A program made the translations under genes and the position numbers. Positions 10,230 to 21,105 of a stretch of DNA of 64,000 nt are shown here, piece by piece. This DNA is from Alloascoidea africana (taxonomy: Eukaryota > Ascomycota > Alloascoideomycetes > Alloascoideales > Alloascoideaceae). Within the stretch, counting starts at the first letter, position 1. Every line of letters starts with the position of its first letter. The DNA is taken from positions 1-64,000 of the forward strand of contig JAKTTT010000019.1 of assembly GCA_030581615.1 (NCBI GenBank), read 5' to 3'. The notes below the pieces were generated by a model. It was not told where the DNA came from. It made no database searches and saw only the letters and a list, made by a program, of their open reading frames with translations.

Positions 10230-12008
10230 TTATCGAACAACGTACTCTCCTATAGCGGTGGTATACTTTACGCCCTTGTACGGCTTCACAGAATCGCTCA
10301 TTCCCTTTGAACTAACCAGCCTTAGAGATTCCACTTTTATGCCACTTGGAAGCATTCCTTTACATGTATAGTTGAATGTGACGTAGTCGGGGAAAAGTGG
10401 ACTTTCATTTTTTCGCTTTTTATCCTTGGTGGATGAAGATATGCTCTTCTCTTCAGAATTCTTCCTAGATTTGTGCGGCTTGGTACGAATCTTCCCGTCC
10501 TCAGCTGAAGATAAAATTGGCGGTTCTTTAATGTCTATCATGTCTTCTTCACTCGCTTCAATATCTTCTTCGCTCTCGTCATCCGTTTCTCTTACAATCA
10601 CTCCACGTACTGTTGAACTCCAACCAAGCGGAGTGATTCCATTAAACACCCACTTTGCAATCCCGTTTCCCTTATATATCAAGTCTCCAGTGGTAACTCG
10701 AAGGCTCTTGATCTGCTTAGTCCTCTTCGGGTCACTATGAATCTCTAGACAGAGTGAGTCAACGCCTTTCACATTTCTAACAACATTTGTCCAGCAGCGT
10801 ATCTCAAATTCATCTTCTTGTATTCCCAGACCGGTAATGAGCTCCGCACCTACGCATCCCATGTTAAGCAAAGTGAGATTGTCAAGGGAATACTTCATTA
10901 GCAAAGATTTTCCATCAGGGGGGATAAAAGAGAGCACTCCTGGCGACTGATTCCACATTGCAAGTCGGATACATGGGTTTAAAGAAGGCCACTTCATATC
11001 ATGTCCAGACAGATTAAGAACGAGTTCTAAATCTGGGATTCCCGAAAGATGGGATGTAAAGTACACCTCGCCCTCGATTCGAGCAACAATTGGTTTGCCT
11101 TTCCTAGAAGATAAAGCCGAAGATCCAGTGGTGCCTGAGTAAAAAGCAGATGACCCAGCTCTTGTTTTTAATCCTGTTCGTTCTGTCCCCGTTGACGCGG
11201 ACGCCTTGCTTCTATTGTTGCCTGGTATAACACAGTAGACTTTCTCTGTAATATCTACAAATAACTCGTTCTGGGTATGCTTCACTGGATATCTCTTCCA
11301 CGGTACGACGTTTTCAAACCCTCCGGCCGATATAGGAGAGTCAAAGCCGCTGCCATTAGAAAAATGCTGATTGTACGAGCTCATTGATCCAACTGGCCGA
11401 ATCACTGATCCTGGACTACTCGCAGCCTGTTGAGGGCCAAGAATTCTACTGAAAATAGAATCCTCTTTATTGAGCATCTTAACAGAAAGCACACTGGTAT
11501 TGTAGGGCATACAGCCTTCAACAAGTTCAAGACAAGCGAGACAGATCTTATCGCTATTCCCCGATATTTTCGTGCTTTGCAATGGGTAGCCAAGACAATC
11601 ATGGAGGAGCTCCACAAGCACATTAAAAAACTGAAATGGTACCAAGGGCGGAATCGTCGAACGGCAGGGAAAGTGGAAGAGAAGACTTGATTTGTATCGA
11701 AATGTAAAGAGGATACAGGAGGAGGAAAGCTCCAATATTCTATGATGCTGGAGAGTAGATGTAAGAGTAGAGCCAATACTGGCTGCAGTTATGGCATTAT
11801 TGAAACTCAAAGAGGCCGATTGTTCGGTAGATGAGGAATTGGATGAAGACTTGTTTGCAATGTGGATGAGGATTGTTTGAAAAGATGGCGCAGAGGGGGT
11901 GAACAGATATTCAAAAAGCAAAGCACTAAACGGAATTAGCTATAGGCTACTTACCGAATAATTGGTGTAAACATACCGCTTAATATCTGTGATATAAATT
12001 GCCTCCAT
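10230..12008 (-). CDS. APM3: AP-3 adaptor complex mu subunit
   Basis: Cargo-binding mu3 subunit of the AP-3 coat, which carries proteins from the Golgi straight to the vacuole. The predicted product of 575 residues has an N-terminal longin-like sigma/mu domain beginning MEAIYITDIK and YLFTPSAPSFQ, as in yeast Apm3. A linker is followed by the mu-homology domain from about residue 215 (VPWKRYPV, NELFVDITEKVYCVI, LSGIPDLELVLNLSG). An acidic insert lies near residue 480. Two exons: 11977-12008 and 10230-11925, with a 51 bp intron (GTATGT...TTTAG). A GTAAGT lying further inside the intron is a tempting but out-of-frame alternative donor. Confidence 0.9.
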
Positions 12009-12277
12009 CTTTGCTGAAAGAAGAGACACAGGTTGGTTGGTAATGGCGATGGTGGAGGATGAAAGACGGAGGAGTGGCTCTTCCGCGCTACCTGAATTTG
12101 GTGTTCACCATCCAGTCACCACAACCAGTGAACCTCCAAGTTCTTTCTCTTTCACCTTTTCTGCACAAACAAAACTTTATAGACTAAACACTCAATATGA
12201 ATGCATGATAAGTTCGAGCTCGCCCTTGTTCCAAATGAGAGCATATATTACTGGGTTAATGAAGTTACAGAATATAT

Positions 12278-15200
12278 CTATGCTAATCCAAATCCTTCAC
12301 AGTTCTCCAATGCTATTCTCAGCTTCTTCTCAATGCTTGGTTTATACTTGTAGTCAGGAAGTAGCAAAACTCCAAAACAAGTAGATGCCGTTGGCAGTAA
12401 TTCCACTTCTTTATTTCCAACTCCGAAAGCGCCGGATCTGCCGGCGGTTGCACCTGAACCGTTCAGATCAACTTTTTGAATAGTGAACATCAAATTATCA
12501 TATCCACTAGCATGGACTCTTGTGGTGCCGGTGACAAACTGAACAAGTCTATGGAGCTCGACCTGATTGAACCCATTCAAAACAGACCAAAAATTAATAA
12601 TGGTGAGATCCGCCGGTTTAAATCCTTTATATCTTGCCACTCTCTTCAATTCCGAGACGATAATCTTATCTTGGCCCTCTGCTAGTACTTTAAACTCTAG
12701 TGGGGTGAATAACCTCAACATGTCTGGGGAAATGAAGTAGTTCATACCTTCAATGAACCTTTGGATGTTTTCTTCGTCTCTAGAATACAGATAGGCGTTT
12801 GTGTATTGCGAAATGTACTCGTTGAAAACTGCAAACTTTTGAGCAGTGCTCAAGCTTTGCCATCTCAAGTCCGGGTCTTTCTCTATGCTATGCACCCCAA
12901 GTTTAGCAAGAACTGCTTTCGGACCGGGCAACTGGAGCGTCTGGTAACCGGCTTGTTGATTTGAATCGTATTGCTTTGATTTCTGGTCTTTGGTAGTAGT
13001 TTTTTTCATTGGTCCCTTCTTTTTACCATCTTCCTTAAACGAAAAGTTGAAATTCATGTTCAGGTTCAATCCCTTCGATTCATAAGTGTATTCAAAGTCA
13101 AAGTCATTACCCCAGATAGGCAATTCCCTAACTTTGAGCTCATGGGGTCTCGACGCAAGTTTTATTATCTCCTCTTTAGAGATATGCTGTAATAGTTGTC
13201 TTTTAAAGTGATCCACAATTTTCGGATCAGTAATCGGTAATCGAAGGTTAAAGTCTTGCTCTTCCTCATAACTACCATTTGCATGAATTGTCTTTCGCTT
13301 AAAAACCTCGACCAAACTGGAAATATCATTTACTTTTAGCCAATTCACTACTACCTCAGGGTTCAGTTCAAGAGCTTCTAGCCCAAAAGGTAAACCTAGT
13401 AACTGTACCTTGCTATTCTTAGCCCCAAACTCGTAAAGTCTCAAGTAAAAAATGACTGGCAAGTTGATTGGGAATGGGCACCCATTATATATGGCCATAC
13501 CAAATATCAACCCAAATAGGAAATACTCGTCTGTGGCACGGGCACCTATTATGCTGGTTGTCTTACTGAACCAAGCGTAACCCGTTTTAACGCTAGGGAT
13601 CGTGAACATGCGAGAGCCCTTTGCAGGATATTTGAAAAGGTCTCGCGAGATAATCTCCATTAATTCAAGCTGCAAACCTCCTTCGTCTTGCCCAACTTCG
13701 CCCATGGATTGGTTAAACTTGACCCGCAACGGCTTCTTAATCTGTCCTGAACCAGTTATTTCTTTGTTTCTAAGCGCTGCCAGAAGTGTGTCCAGACAAC
13801 GAAAACGTGAGACTATAGACAAGTCGAAATACCCTTCATCCACAATGTAGGCAGGCTTTTGAAAAGACACCAAAAGGCTTGTAAAACTCCATTTCTCGCG
13901 CAGCTTCATCATCTCTGCAATAACATTATAGTACTCCTTCCCTGAGAGATGTATAAGCATTTTTCGCATGCAAATATAGGCGAGCATAGCCGTTCGCGTC
14001 TGTAGCTTAAACAATTGGGGGTACGAAAAGAGTAGAGCTTTTGCATTCAAATTTTCCCAGTTCTTCACAAGTGTGGTAAAATGACTTCTGAGAATTTCCG
14101 ACTGCGCCCAGTGTATTTTGTCTTTGTCCAAATATGTTGTGAAAACAGAAAGTCCAACAAAAATGCGGCATTCAGACCTTGATGATAAAAATAATGAGCT
14201 CCTTCCATTCAAAAAATCAGGATCTTTTTTTGATAGGTCAATAACTTCGACCAGCTTCCTTAAATATTTGTCCAAAACATAGAAATTCTGACCCCAAGTT
14301 GAGGACATGTCATACAGTAAACCAGGGCTACTCTCTTGTTGAGACAAAAATACAGTACCAATCAGATATAGAAGCGGTTCCAATTGGTAAATGGATGTAA
14401 ATTTAAAGCTTGCTAGAAAGTCTAAGGACTCCAAGTTGTATTTTGAAACGATATTGGATTGTTGTAGATCATTTGCATTCTTGGATTCACTATTTTGGGT
14501 TGATTCCAATGCCACCACCAAAAGCTTTACAGCAAGTGAAATAGCACGCCTTGTGCATCGATCTATAAGGTAAGGCCACAAGCTGCTCGGTAGAGACCGG
14601 ATCATAGTTGGACACTTGGAAAGAAAAGCTTGTCTTGCTTCGTGGTCAAGCTTGCCGGAAAGAGAAATGCTGCGCTGGAGATCTTTATCGTCAGATACAT
14701 CAGCTGCTGAAGTAAAAGTAATACTTAGAAGAATAGAAATTATAAGAGCTGAATTGCGAATCAAAGTTTGATTTTCTGCTGTCTCTTTTGCGTCAAGTTT
14801 TGCAATATTCTGTCCAAAAATATTAGGATTTGTTGGATTTATATACCCCAATTTTGTGAAATGTAAACAAAACTCTTCGGTGGAAAGAGACATTACGCTT
14901 TCATCCAAATGTGCGTAGTATGTAAGCATTCCAGAACTAAATAGCCTAGAAATTGTTCGCTTGAACTTTTGCTTCCGACTGGCAGCACAGTGAGGTTCCT
15001 CCGACCTTTGAAAAAGATGATCAGCAAAGGGCTTTCTATGGTAGTCATTGCTAGTGTGATTTTTCAAGAGTGTACTCTGTTCTACTATGTTGATGCTCTG
15101 TGATTCCTTGCTCTCATCTAGATTTCTTGCCAGGACTTTTACGTCTTTGGCCGCCATCTCTGAAAGTTCAGATTCTTTGAGATATGTCTCCTTATTCAGC

Positions 15201-15457
15201 TGCACTTTGAACTTACTACATAACTTTGAAGATGAATACAACGTCGTGAGGTTATAGGCCAATAGTTTTGCAGTGGCTGCTGTAAACGATCGATGTCTTG
15301 TGAGGTGTGATGTGTTTGTTTTACAATAAGGTGCTTTGCAATTGCTATCATTGCAACCTTTTGTTATCTGCTGGACATAAAGCAATACCAGAAAGCTCAA
15401 AGGTGGATTATTAGTTTCATTCTGGACCTCTGGTTTCTGGCTGGGTTCTAGCAACAT
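12278..15457 (-). CDS. HUL4: HECT E3 ubiquitin ligase with AZUL zinc finger (Hul4/UBE3A-like)
   Basis: Ubiquitin ligase of 1059 residues. The N-terminus has an AZUL-type zinc finger with cysteines in GCNDSNCKAPYC (about residues 30-60), followed by a long helical region. The C-terminal third is a HECT domain (from about residue 690: FNQSMGEVGQDEGG, then LRLYEFGAKNS) ending in STCFGVLLLPDY, which holds the thioester Cys. The last residues place a Phe four from the end (EGFGLA), as usual in HECT enzymes. AZUL plus HECT is the UBE3A layout; fungal members are usually called Hul4. The start is the ATG at 15457; the open frame extends upstream only through TTG. Substrates are unknown. No intron was seen. 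Confidence 0.88.
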   Translation of the reverse strand: MLLEPSQKPEVQNETNNPPLSFLVLLYVQQITKGCNDSNCKAPYCKTNTSHLTRHRSFTAATAKLLAYNLTTLYSSSKLCSKFKVQLNKETYLKESELSEMAAKDVKVLARNLDESKESQSINIVEQSTLLKNHTSNDYHRKPFADHLFQRSEEPHCAASRKQKFKRTISRLFSSGMLTYYAHLDESVMSLSTEEFCLHFTKLGYINPTNPNIFGQNIAKLDAKETAENQTLIRNSALIISILLSITFTSAADVSDDKDLQRSISLSGKLDHEARQAFLSKCPTMIRSLPSSLWPYLIDRCTRRAISLAVKLLVVALESTQNSESKNANDLQQSNIVSKYNLESLDFLASFKFTSIYQLEPLLYLIGTVFLSQQESSPGLLYDMSSTWGQNFYVLDKYLRKLVEVIDLSKKDPDFLNGRSSLFLSSRSECRIFVGLSVFTTYLDKDKIHWAQSEILRSHFTTLVKNWENLNAKALLFSYPQLFKLQTRTAMLAYICMRKMLIHLSGKEYYNVIAEMMKLREKWSFTSLLVSFQKPAYIVDEGYFDLSIVSRFRCLDTLLAALRNKEITGSGQIKKPLRVKFNQSMGEVGQDEGGLQLELMEIISRDLFKYPAKGSRMFTIPSVKTGYAWFSKTTSIIGARATDEYFLFGLIFGMAIYNGCPFPINLPVIFYLRLYEFGAKNSKVQLLGLPFGLEALELNPEVVVNWLKVNDISSLVEVFKRKTIHANGSYEEEQDFNLRLPITDPKIVDHFKRQLLQHISKEEIIKLASRPHELKVRELPIWGNDFDFEYTYESKGLNLNMNFNFSFKEDGKKKGPMKKTTTKDQKSKQYDSNQQAGYQTLQLPGPKAVLAKLGVHSIEKDPDLRWQSLSTAQKFAVFNEYISQYTNAYLYSRDEENIQRFIEGMNYFISPDMLRLFTPLEFKVLAEGQDKIIVSELKRVARYKGFKPADLTIINFWSVLNGFNQVELHRLVQFVTGTTRVHASGYDNLMFTIQKVDLNGSGATAGRSGAFGVGNKEVELLPTASTCFGVLLLPDYKYKPSIEKKLRIALENCEGFGLA

Positions 15458-16054
15458 TGCCCGACCTTGATAGTGGATGAAGATGATGTAGATGGGTGGA
15501 GGAGTAGTCAGAAGAACGGTGGTGAGAACGGGAACTACAAAGAGGCATCTTGACTCCTCATCCACCAAACAATAGTGTAACAACTTTCCTTTTTATTTGA
15601 CACGAATGGACGTTAAAATCTCAGTGAGATGATGATAATTTTGGAAAAGAGCAGATGGAATTGCGGCTTTGAGAGTCACCGTCGAAACTTGTCAAGGCAA
15701 TAGATCTAATGGAACAGAAAGTGTTGAACGTTTTCAGAGCTGAATGCTAAACAGAATGCCTTTTACTTTGCTAAGATCTGAGTATATCAATGTCTGATCC
15801 AGCAGATCTACTATTTTGATCTTGTTTTGTCTCCAATTTTCCTTTCAGACCTAATCTCGCAAAACATCCACTTTCCCATGTGCACGTGATCTATTATACC
15901 AGAAAATAAGATGGCGGGCGATTTTGCAGTCAAAAATGCCTTTATTTAAGCCATTTTTTCCCTGATGTACTCCTGTGCCGATACTGGAGTACCATTATTA
16001 AAGCAGATATAGCAATTCAAATCAATTGTTATCCAATTGGATTAACTTACCGCA
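15458..16054. other. Divergent intergenic region HUL4 / orphan gene
   Basis: About 600 bp between divergent starts. It holds CACGTG at 15883-15888 (context TGCACGTGATC). No other motif was recognised. Confidence 0.45.
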
Positions 16055-16939
16055 ATGCTCACTGCTCCCGATATCAACACTGACAAGATTCTACAAGTAG
16101 CCGTTCCCCCACATCCTACAGAATGTGGATGTGAGAATCAAAAGAGCAAAACACAGCACGATTCAAATAATCAGAGCGATGAGATCAATGGGAAAAAACC
16201 AATTGAACCAATGGAGGTTTTGAACTTTGGAAAACAGGTCCCCAAATCAATAAAACAGCTGAATCTTTTCTTTTTCCAGGAACAAGAACGTGCTCTGACC
16301 TGCATCTGCCCTTATACCCACCGTCAATTATCCAGACCTCGGTTTCAAGGTTCAACGTCTAGCTCATTACACCCTTACAATGATGTATCTACAGGCAAAA
16401 GACTAATGGAAATGGGAATTCATATTCGCATGGATGAAGGAGACCTGGCGTTAAAAATAGTGAGTCCTAATGCAGTATACTCAGAGGCCGTTCACTCGCA
16501 TGCAAACAAAACGCTGAGACTGAATGCTGAGCAGATACCAAAGAGACAGAATCGTTATCATAAATTCAATGAGGCAAAAGAACAGAGGGGTCACAATCGA
16601 CTTCCTTTTCGCTGTATCAGGCGAAATCCGGCAGAGATGATGTCTTCCAAGTCAAGGGCGGGCATAGAAACAAACAAGGCAAAAGCACAACTTGGAGATT
16701 TTGCTTTACTTTCTCGAGAGAAACTTAAGTCAAGTGCCAAATTTGGAAATCTAACGTTATCTTATTCTGCTCGAGAAGTTGCAGGAACTTGCTCGCATAG
16801 TCATTTACATAACAGTTGTATATTACTTGACAGCTCTGGTGGTAATCAAAACACACACAGTGGAAGCGTGAAAGTTAAAAATCAAGGCATTTTCAGGACC
16901 GTTTTGCGTTTTTTTTCTCGTCAAAGAACAGCTAATTGA
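16055..16939 (+). CDS. Orphan protein, unknown function
   Basis: A 294-residue open frame from an ATG at 16055. I do not recognise it. Visible features are two Cys clusters (CGCENQ near residue 24 and CICPYTH near residue 83), a Lys/Arg/Ser-rich second half and a basic amphipathic C-terminus (FRTVLRFFSRQ). There is no signal peptide or membrane helix. It lies at the edge of the accessory block, so it may be a lineage-specific gene. Its length and clear ATG argue for coding, but without homology this is not certain. Confidence 0.5.
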   Translation: MLTAPDINTDKILQVAVPPHPTECGCENQKSKTQHDSNNQSDEINGKKPIEPMEVLNFGKQVPKSIKQLNLFFFQEQERALTCICPYTHRQLSRPRFQGSTSSSLHPYNDVSTGKRLMEMGIHIRMDEGDLALKIVSPNAVYSEAVHSHANKTLRLNAEQIPKRQNRYHKFNEAKEQRGHNRLPFRCIRRNPAEMMSSKSRAGIETNKAKAQLGDFALLSREKLKSSAKFGNLTLSYSAREVAGTCSHSHLHNSCILLDSSGGNQNTHSGSVKVKNQGIFRTVLRFFSRQRTAN

Positions 16940-17790
16940 AAAATCTAAGTTTTTGCTGTGTCTATTGGCATTGCGCTTCTAGTTTTACTCTTGTGTCATC
17001 AGTATTGCTAATTACATTGCTCGGGATCTGATTTAGATTCAGTTTGGTCCGAGTTGGCCATGATATAGGTAGTGCGGATAGTCCTTCAACAGCTATGTGG
17101 TGTATGGACCCTGAGCCTTGCTCAGAAGATACACAGCTGTTAACTCCAGAGTTTTCTCAGGCTCGTCTAGCTATAAGTCTTTTATACAGGTTAAACAGCG
17201 AAATATGTATTGAGTTACTCCGCTAAGAGAAGAACAAAACTACATAGAACGGAATAATTAGGCGTCTTGTGTGTCGTTTTCTGCAACTCAGACTTGCACA
17301 ACATCTGCGAGACACCACATTGCTTATATAGCTTTGTGTATGCAGTTGTGCGTCAATTAAAATCTGTGTATTAACCGCTGTTTGGCGACAGTCATTGTTG
17401 CTGAACCCGACACATTCTTCTAGACTTAGGGGTTTTTCGAGAAATGTGGGGTAGAAATGACCCGGAAAAGGAGATCTTGGTATAGGTCCCAAGGACTTGC
17501 AGAACTCGGTCGAAGACCTGTTCCTTACAAGGCAACTTGCATCGAATCCGCCAATGAACTGTCAAATACAGCGATTATCATCCCTGCTCACTTAATAATT
17601 ACTACTCTGTTCGGACTGTTCTGCATACAGCTTCCTTTTTGTGTTTCTGGCATATGTTCTTTGTTAAATATCCAGTTTGCCCGGATAAAAGAGATCTCCT
17701 TCTCTTCCTCAGAATCTACATCTCCTCTAACCCTTAAATGGCAAGCACCAACCTCAACTCTATAAATTGCCCTCAGGACGAGCTTGGGGA
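16940..17790. other. Gene-free stretch before the inverted repeat
   Basis: About 850 bp with only short chance frames. No RNA gene or repeat was recognised apart from the start of the inverted-repeat structure at its right end. Confidence 0.5.
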
Positions 17791-18408
17791 ACTTTTGGCT
17801 GAGATCTGAATTGGCGACTAATATAGTATTGAGCAAAACGTAAATTCTTTAACTTTTGTTCAAGCCAATTGAATTTGTACTCTGGTAGTTCATACATCTT
17901 CCCAATCTTACACCGAATCGTTTTTCACCAAACTTTGGGTCATCAACAATAATAATAATCTCTCCAATTTAGCTTTTGATTCATTTACATTGGACTCCAA
18001 ACTTGCCAATTTATCTTTCAACTTATCATTCGATTCGTTTACATTGGACTCTAAACCCATAAGAGATAACTACATTGCAAAGGACTTTTAGCTTCACCTC
18101 ACTCCATGCAATGCTATGAGTCGCCAATTCAGATCTCAGCCAAAAGTTTTCCCTCAAGCACTGGGTCTCATATGGAGTATAAACTCACAAGTTTAGAGTC
18201 CAATGTAAACGAATCGAATGATAAGTTGAAAGATAAATTGGCAAGTTTGGAGTCCAATGTAAATGAATCAAAAGATAATTGGGGAGATTATTATTGTTGA
18301 TGACCCAGAATTTGGTGAAAAGCGATTCGGTTTAAGATTGGGAAGATGTATGAACTACCAGAGTACAAATTCAATTGGCTTGAACAAAGTTAAAGAATTT
18401 ACGTTTTT
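17791..18408. repeat. Long inverted repeat with ~220 bp arms
   Basis: The arms at about 17834-18056 and 18191-18408 are inverted copies with only scattered differences, separated by about 134 bp. A second, perfect 28 bp inverted pair lies at 17791-17818 and 18120-18147. In the left half it is outside the main arm, but in the right half it is inside the loop, so the structure was rearranged. Each arm also contains two copies of a unit of about 54 bp. Read from the right arm, it encodes a heptad-like coiled-coil segment (LESNVNESNDKLKDKLAS) and, in another frame, VDDPEFGEKRFGLRLGRC. It therefore looks like two inverted pieces of one older coding sequence of unknown family. Confidence 0.85.
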
Positions 18409-18435
18409 CCTCAATAACTGTTAAAAAGAATATAT

Positions 18436-18582
18436 TGTTAGGATACAGATGTTCCTGCCTCACGGCATCCCGGTTTCAGCTGAGGCTTTCCTCTATATAA
18501 ATAGCCTAGCTCCTACATAACAATAGAAGAAGCATCAAGAAAGTGTGTGAATTGTGAACGTATGGCTTCTCGAACCCTTACA
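18436..18582 (+). mobile_element. Solo LTR (147 bp) with TATAT target duplication
   Basis: The segment starts TGTTAGG and ends CTTACA, the standard TG...CA ends of an LTR. It is flanked by identical 5 bp TATAT copies at 18431-18435 and 18583-18587. An internal CTATATAAATAG is a likely TATA box. No internal retrotransposon sequence adjoins it, so it is a solo LTR left by recombination between two LTRs. It is much shorter than, and unlike, the 353 bp LTR at the left end, so a different family is likely. Strand is uncertain and is suggested only by the TATA direction. The clean duplication suggests a fairly recent insertion. Confidence 0.65.
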
Positions 18583-18605
18583 TATATACTCCTATAAAGC
18601 GTGAA

Positions 18606-19851
18606 CTAAGCTTCGTCTTGATCTGCCTCAGCATAGAGCAATGGATCATTGATATAATCCTCCATTGTAGGAGGTAGCACATTAAATGCTTGTGATATCT
18701 GATTAGGTTCAGAACAGTTGAGCAGGTTAGTCAAAAGAACAGAAACCAGATACTCATTTCCAATATAGCTATTATCTATTCGATTCTTTAGATAACAGCT
18801 AGTTTTGGCCCAATTTGCATGAACTGATCTGAACGCATTTTCCACGGCCATGCGGACTCGACTTTGTGCCTTGTTCGCCTCGCGTTGCCATGGTATATCA
18901 GAAGTGGTTGGATATGGTATTCGAAGCATATCTGAGTTTCGATGATAACCCTGATCTGCGTAAGCAATAAATTGGCTACCATTGACATTAAAGGATCTTC
19001 TCATTCTTTCTTCAAGGCCGCTCATCCTGTAAATACTGCTATCATGGCTAGACCCCGCTACAACACCATATGTATCGAGAAAAAGGCCATCTGGAGTTAT
19101 TAACGCCTGTACTTTAATTTTGTTATGTGCCTGTAACAAAATTTCTTAGTAAAATACGAGCAAACGCGTTATGAATACGTTCTTACTTTATACCCACTGT
19201 AGAATCTTTGTTGATCAGACGGTCTACATATTTGAGGTTGAGCGTCATCCAAGAATGCAACCACACGCGGAACAATTCCCCCTTTATTTCTAATCGCAGC
19301 ATCATATCCACTAAGGGACTCTTCGGTGAGCAAGCTTGGATGGCTTTCCATTTCAAGAAGATGTAAATGCTTTGTCGAGATGTAATCCAAAACACTGACG
19401 AAAATATGGCTGAGAGCTGCAATACTCCTCCCAAACAAGCCTGTCATGTCAGCCCAACGTTTGGTTGAGGCCAATCTGCTATTTAAGACGTTAGCATTTT
19501 GAAATAATTATCCATTGGCATATCAAAGAATCAAAATTGAACCTACTGCAATAGTATACACATTGCTTCAACAGCCCCGACTTTGTATCCATAAGCAGGC
19601 CTTGTGACATTTTCTGGAATCTCCAACAGTTCTGTTAATCGGATTATTGAGGCTCGATCAAACCGAAAATTCATCTTTATGACTTCTTCATCCATGTCCC
19701 ATATATCGAAAACATTATTGGACACGGCTGGGCTGGTTCCAGTATCATACATCAGTAATTGCTGTAGCAATGAAATATTTACTGATGCAGCGGCAGCCGC
19801 TGCAGCCACCGCCACCACAACTTCTTCTTCTTCTTCTTCTTCGTTACCCAT
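18606..19851 (-). CDS. PIF/Harbinger-type transposase (HARBI1-like, DDE_4)
   Basis: DDE-superfamily nuclease of 373 residues after splicing of three exons: 19547-19851, 19187-19478 and 18606-19130. Introns are GTAGGT...AAATAG (with TGCTAAC) and GTAAGA...TTACAG. Catalytic blocks are present: VVAFLDDAQPQICRP with FYSGYK (first Asp), SSHDSSIY and YADQGYHRNSDM (second Asp), and RMAVENAFRSVHANWA (Glu). The N-terminus is acidic and Ala-rich, with a helical DNA-binding-type region (FRFDRASIIRLTELL). The start is the ATG at 19851; the further upstream in-frame codon is TTG. The exons sum to an exact frame with no internal stop, so the gene looks intact. I could not find terminal inverted repeats, so it may be a mobile element or a domesticated gene. 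The solo LTR lies just past its 3' end. Confidence 0.82.
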
Positions 19852-19919
19852 TGGAGAAATCGAATCAACTTCAATAGTGACGACCAATTGAGCTATCCGT
19901 CGGGTGCGAGAGCCCAAAG

Positions 19920-21023
19920 TCCAAAGGGTGTTTGGAGGGATTCTTCCCAGATCCTAACGCAAATCTACTTTTGCAACAAGTTGACCGGGTACGCAGGTGA
20001 CCGAATCCGGCAATCCTTTAACGAAAAAGTTTTTGCAAAAGTGAAAACGCAAAAGTGTTGTACAATATCTCTTATAGAGTCTAAGTTCTGACTTCTAAAT
20101 TTTTCGCCGCAGCAGGCGGTGGACGTGGACACATTTTAACTAGTAAACTTATAAAATCTTTTGTAGTTACTTAATCCCCGCTGTTTTTGGTGGATAATAG
20201 AATTAACTGGCTTTAGCTGTGGGAAATGGTAAAGGGTAAGGGAAGGAAAAAGGATGTGTTAAATAATGGTGAATCAGAAATGAGGGTGGCTAAGTCTTGA
20301 TCAGAAGCTTTCTGTCCGATAAGGGAATCTGGATCTATTCAGGTTATAAAGTCAGATGATAGCCAATAATTTCCTTTTTTGGAGGGGAAGCTAGTAGATT
20401 TTCTAAGGAAAGAAGTAGGATATTTCATTTCCTTAAAGCTAACAACAACACACAAAGGATATAAGAATAATTCAAATAAAAAGATTTAAGATGCTACAAA
20501 GGTTATCTCAATCCTAAGGCTTAACCCAATCGTGAATCGCTTTTATTCCCAATTGTAAGTTTTCAGAGACATCTTCTGGAATCATCGAACTTCAAACTAG
20601 AAGTGTCGACACTCAAAATGCAATCCCTATTTTTTTGTCAGATCTTTATTAAGAGCATTATAAATGTAATTGGACGATAATTTATAGGAAGTTTGTAGTT
20701 ATTCTGGTTGTTCATGAGCTCAAGATATTGTTTTCACATCAAGTTATTTGTTCAGCCGCACAATGATCGTTTGCTCAATAAATCTTCCGTCATACACAAG
20801 TCACCGCTGAACGCCACAATTATTCCAATTTTTACTATGTTGTAATCTCAGATTTATACACTATACTATCCAGCTAAAATCATGCTTTTGGCTACAGAAA
20901 TTAAGCAAAGGTGGTTGTTCAAAAAATCAAAAAGGTGGATACAATCAGACTGCATTCTGCAGGGTACTCTCTGTCGTATATGTCTTCAACCACGATCTTC
21001 TGGTGAGCTGATACTACCGACTG
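19920..21023. other. Gene-free accessory stretch
   Basis: About 1.1 kb between the transposase gene and the dead protease gene. No coding or RNA feature is supported. A TATA-like GTATATAAG lies at 21024-21032, just before the protease relic. Confidence 0.5.
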
Positions 21024-21105
21024 GGTATATAAGAAATCTCTAATCTCTAATAGACCAAAATTTATACCAGCTACCTTTGTGGATAAACTGCTAACAAACT
21101 AGGCT

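Noticed and set aside
11926-11976. GTAAGT donor inside the APM3 first intron
   Set aside because: It leaves the next exon out of frame; the upstream GTATGT gives the conserved Apm3 N-terminus in frame.
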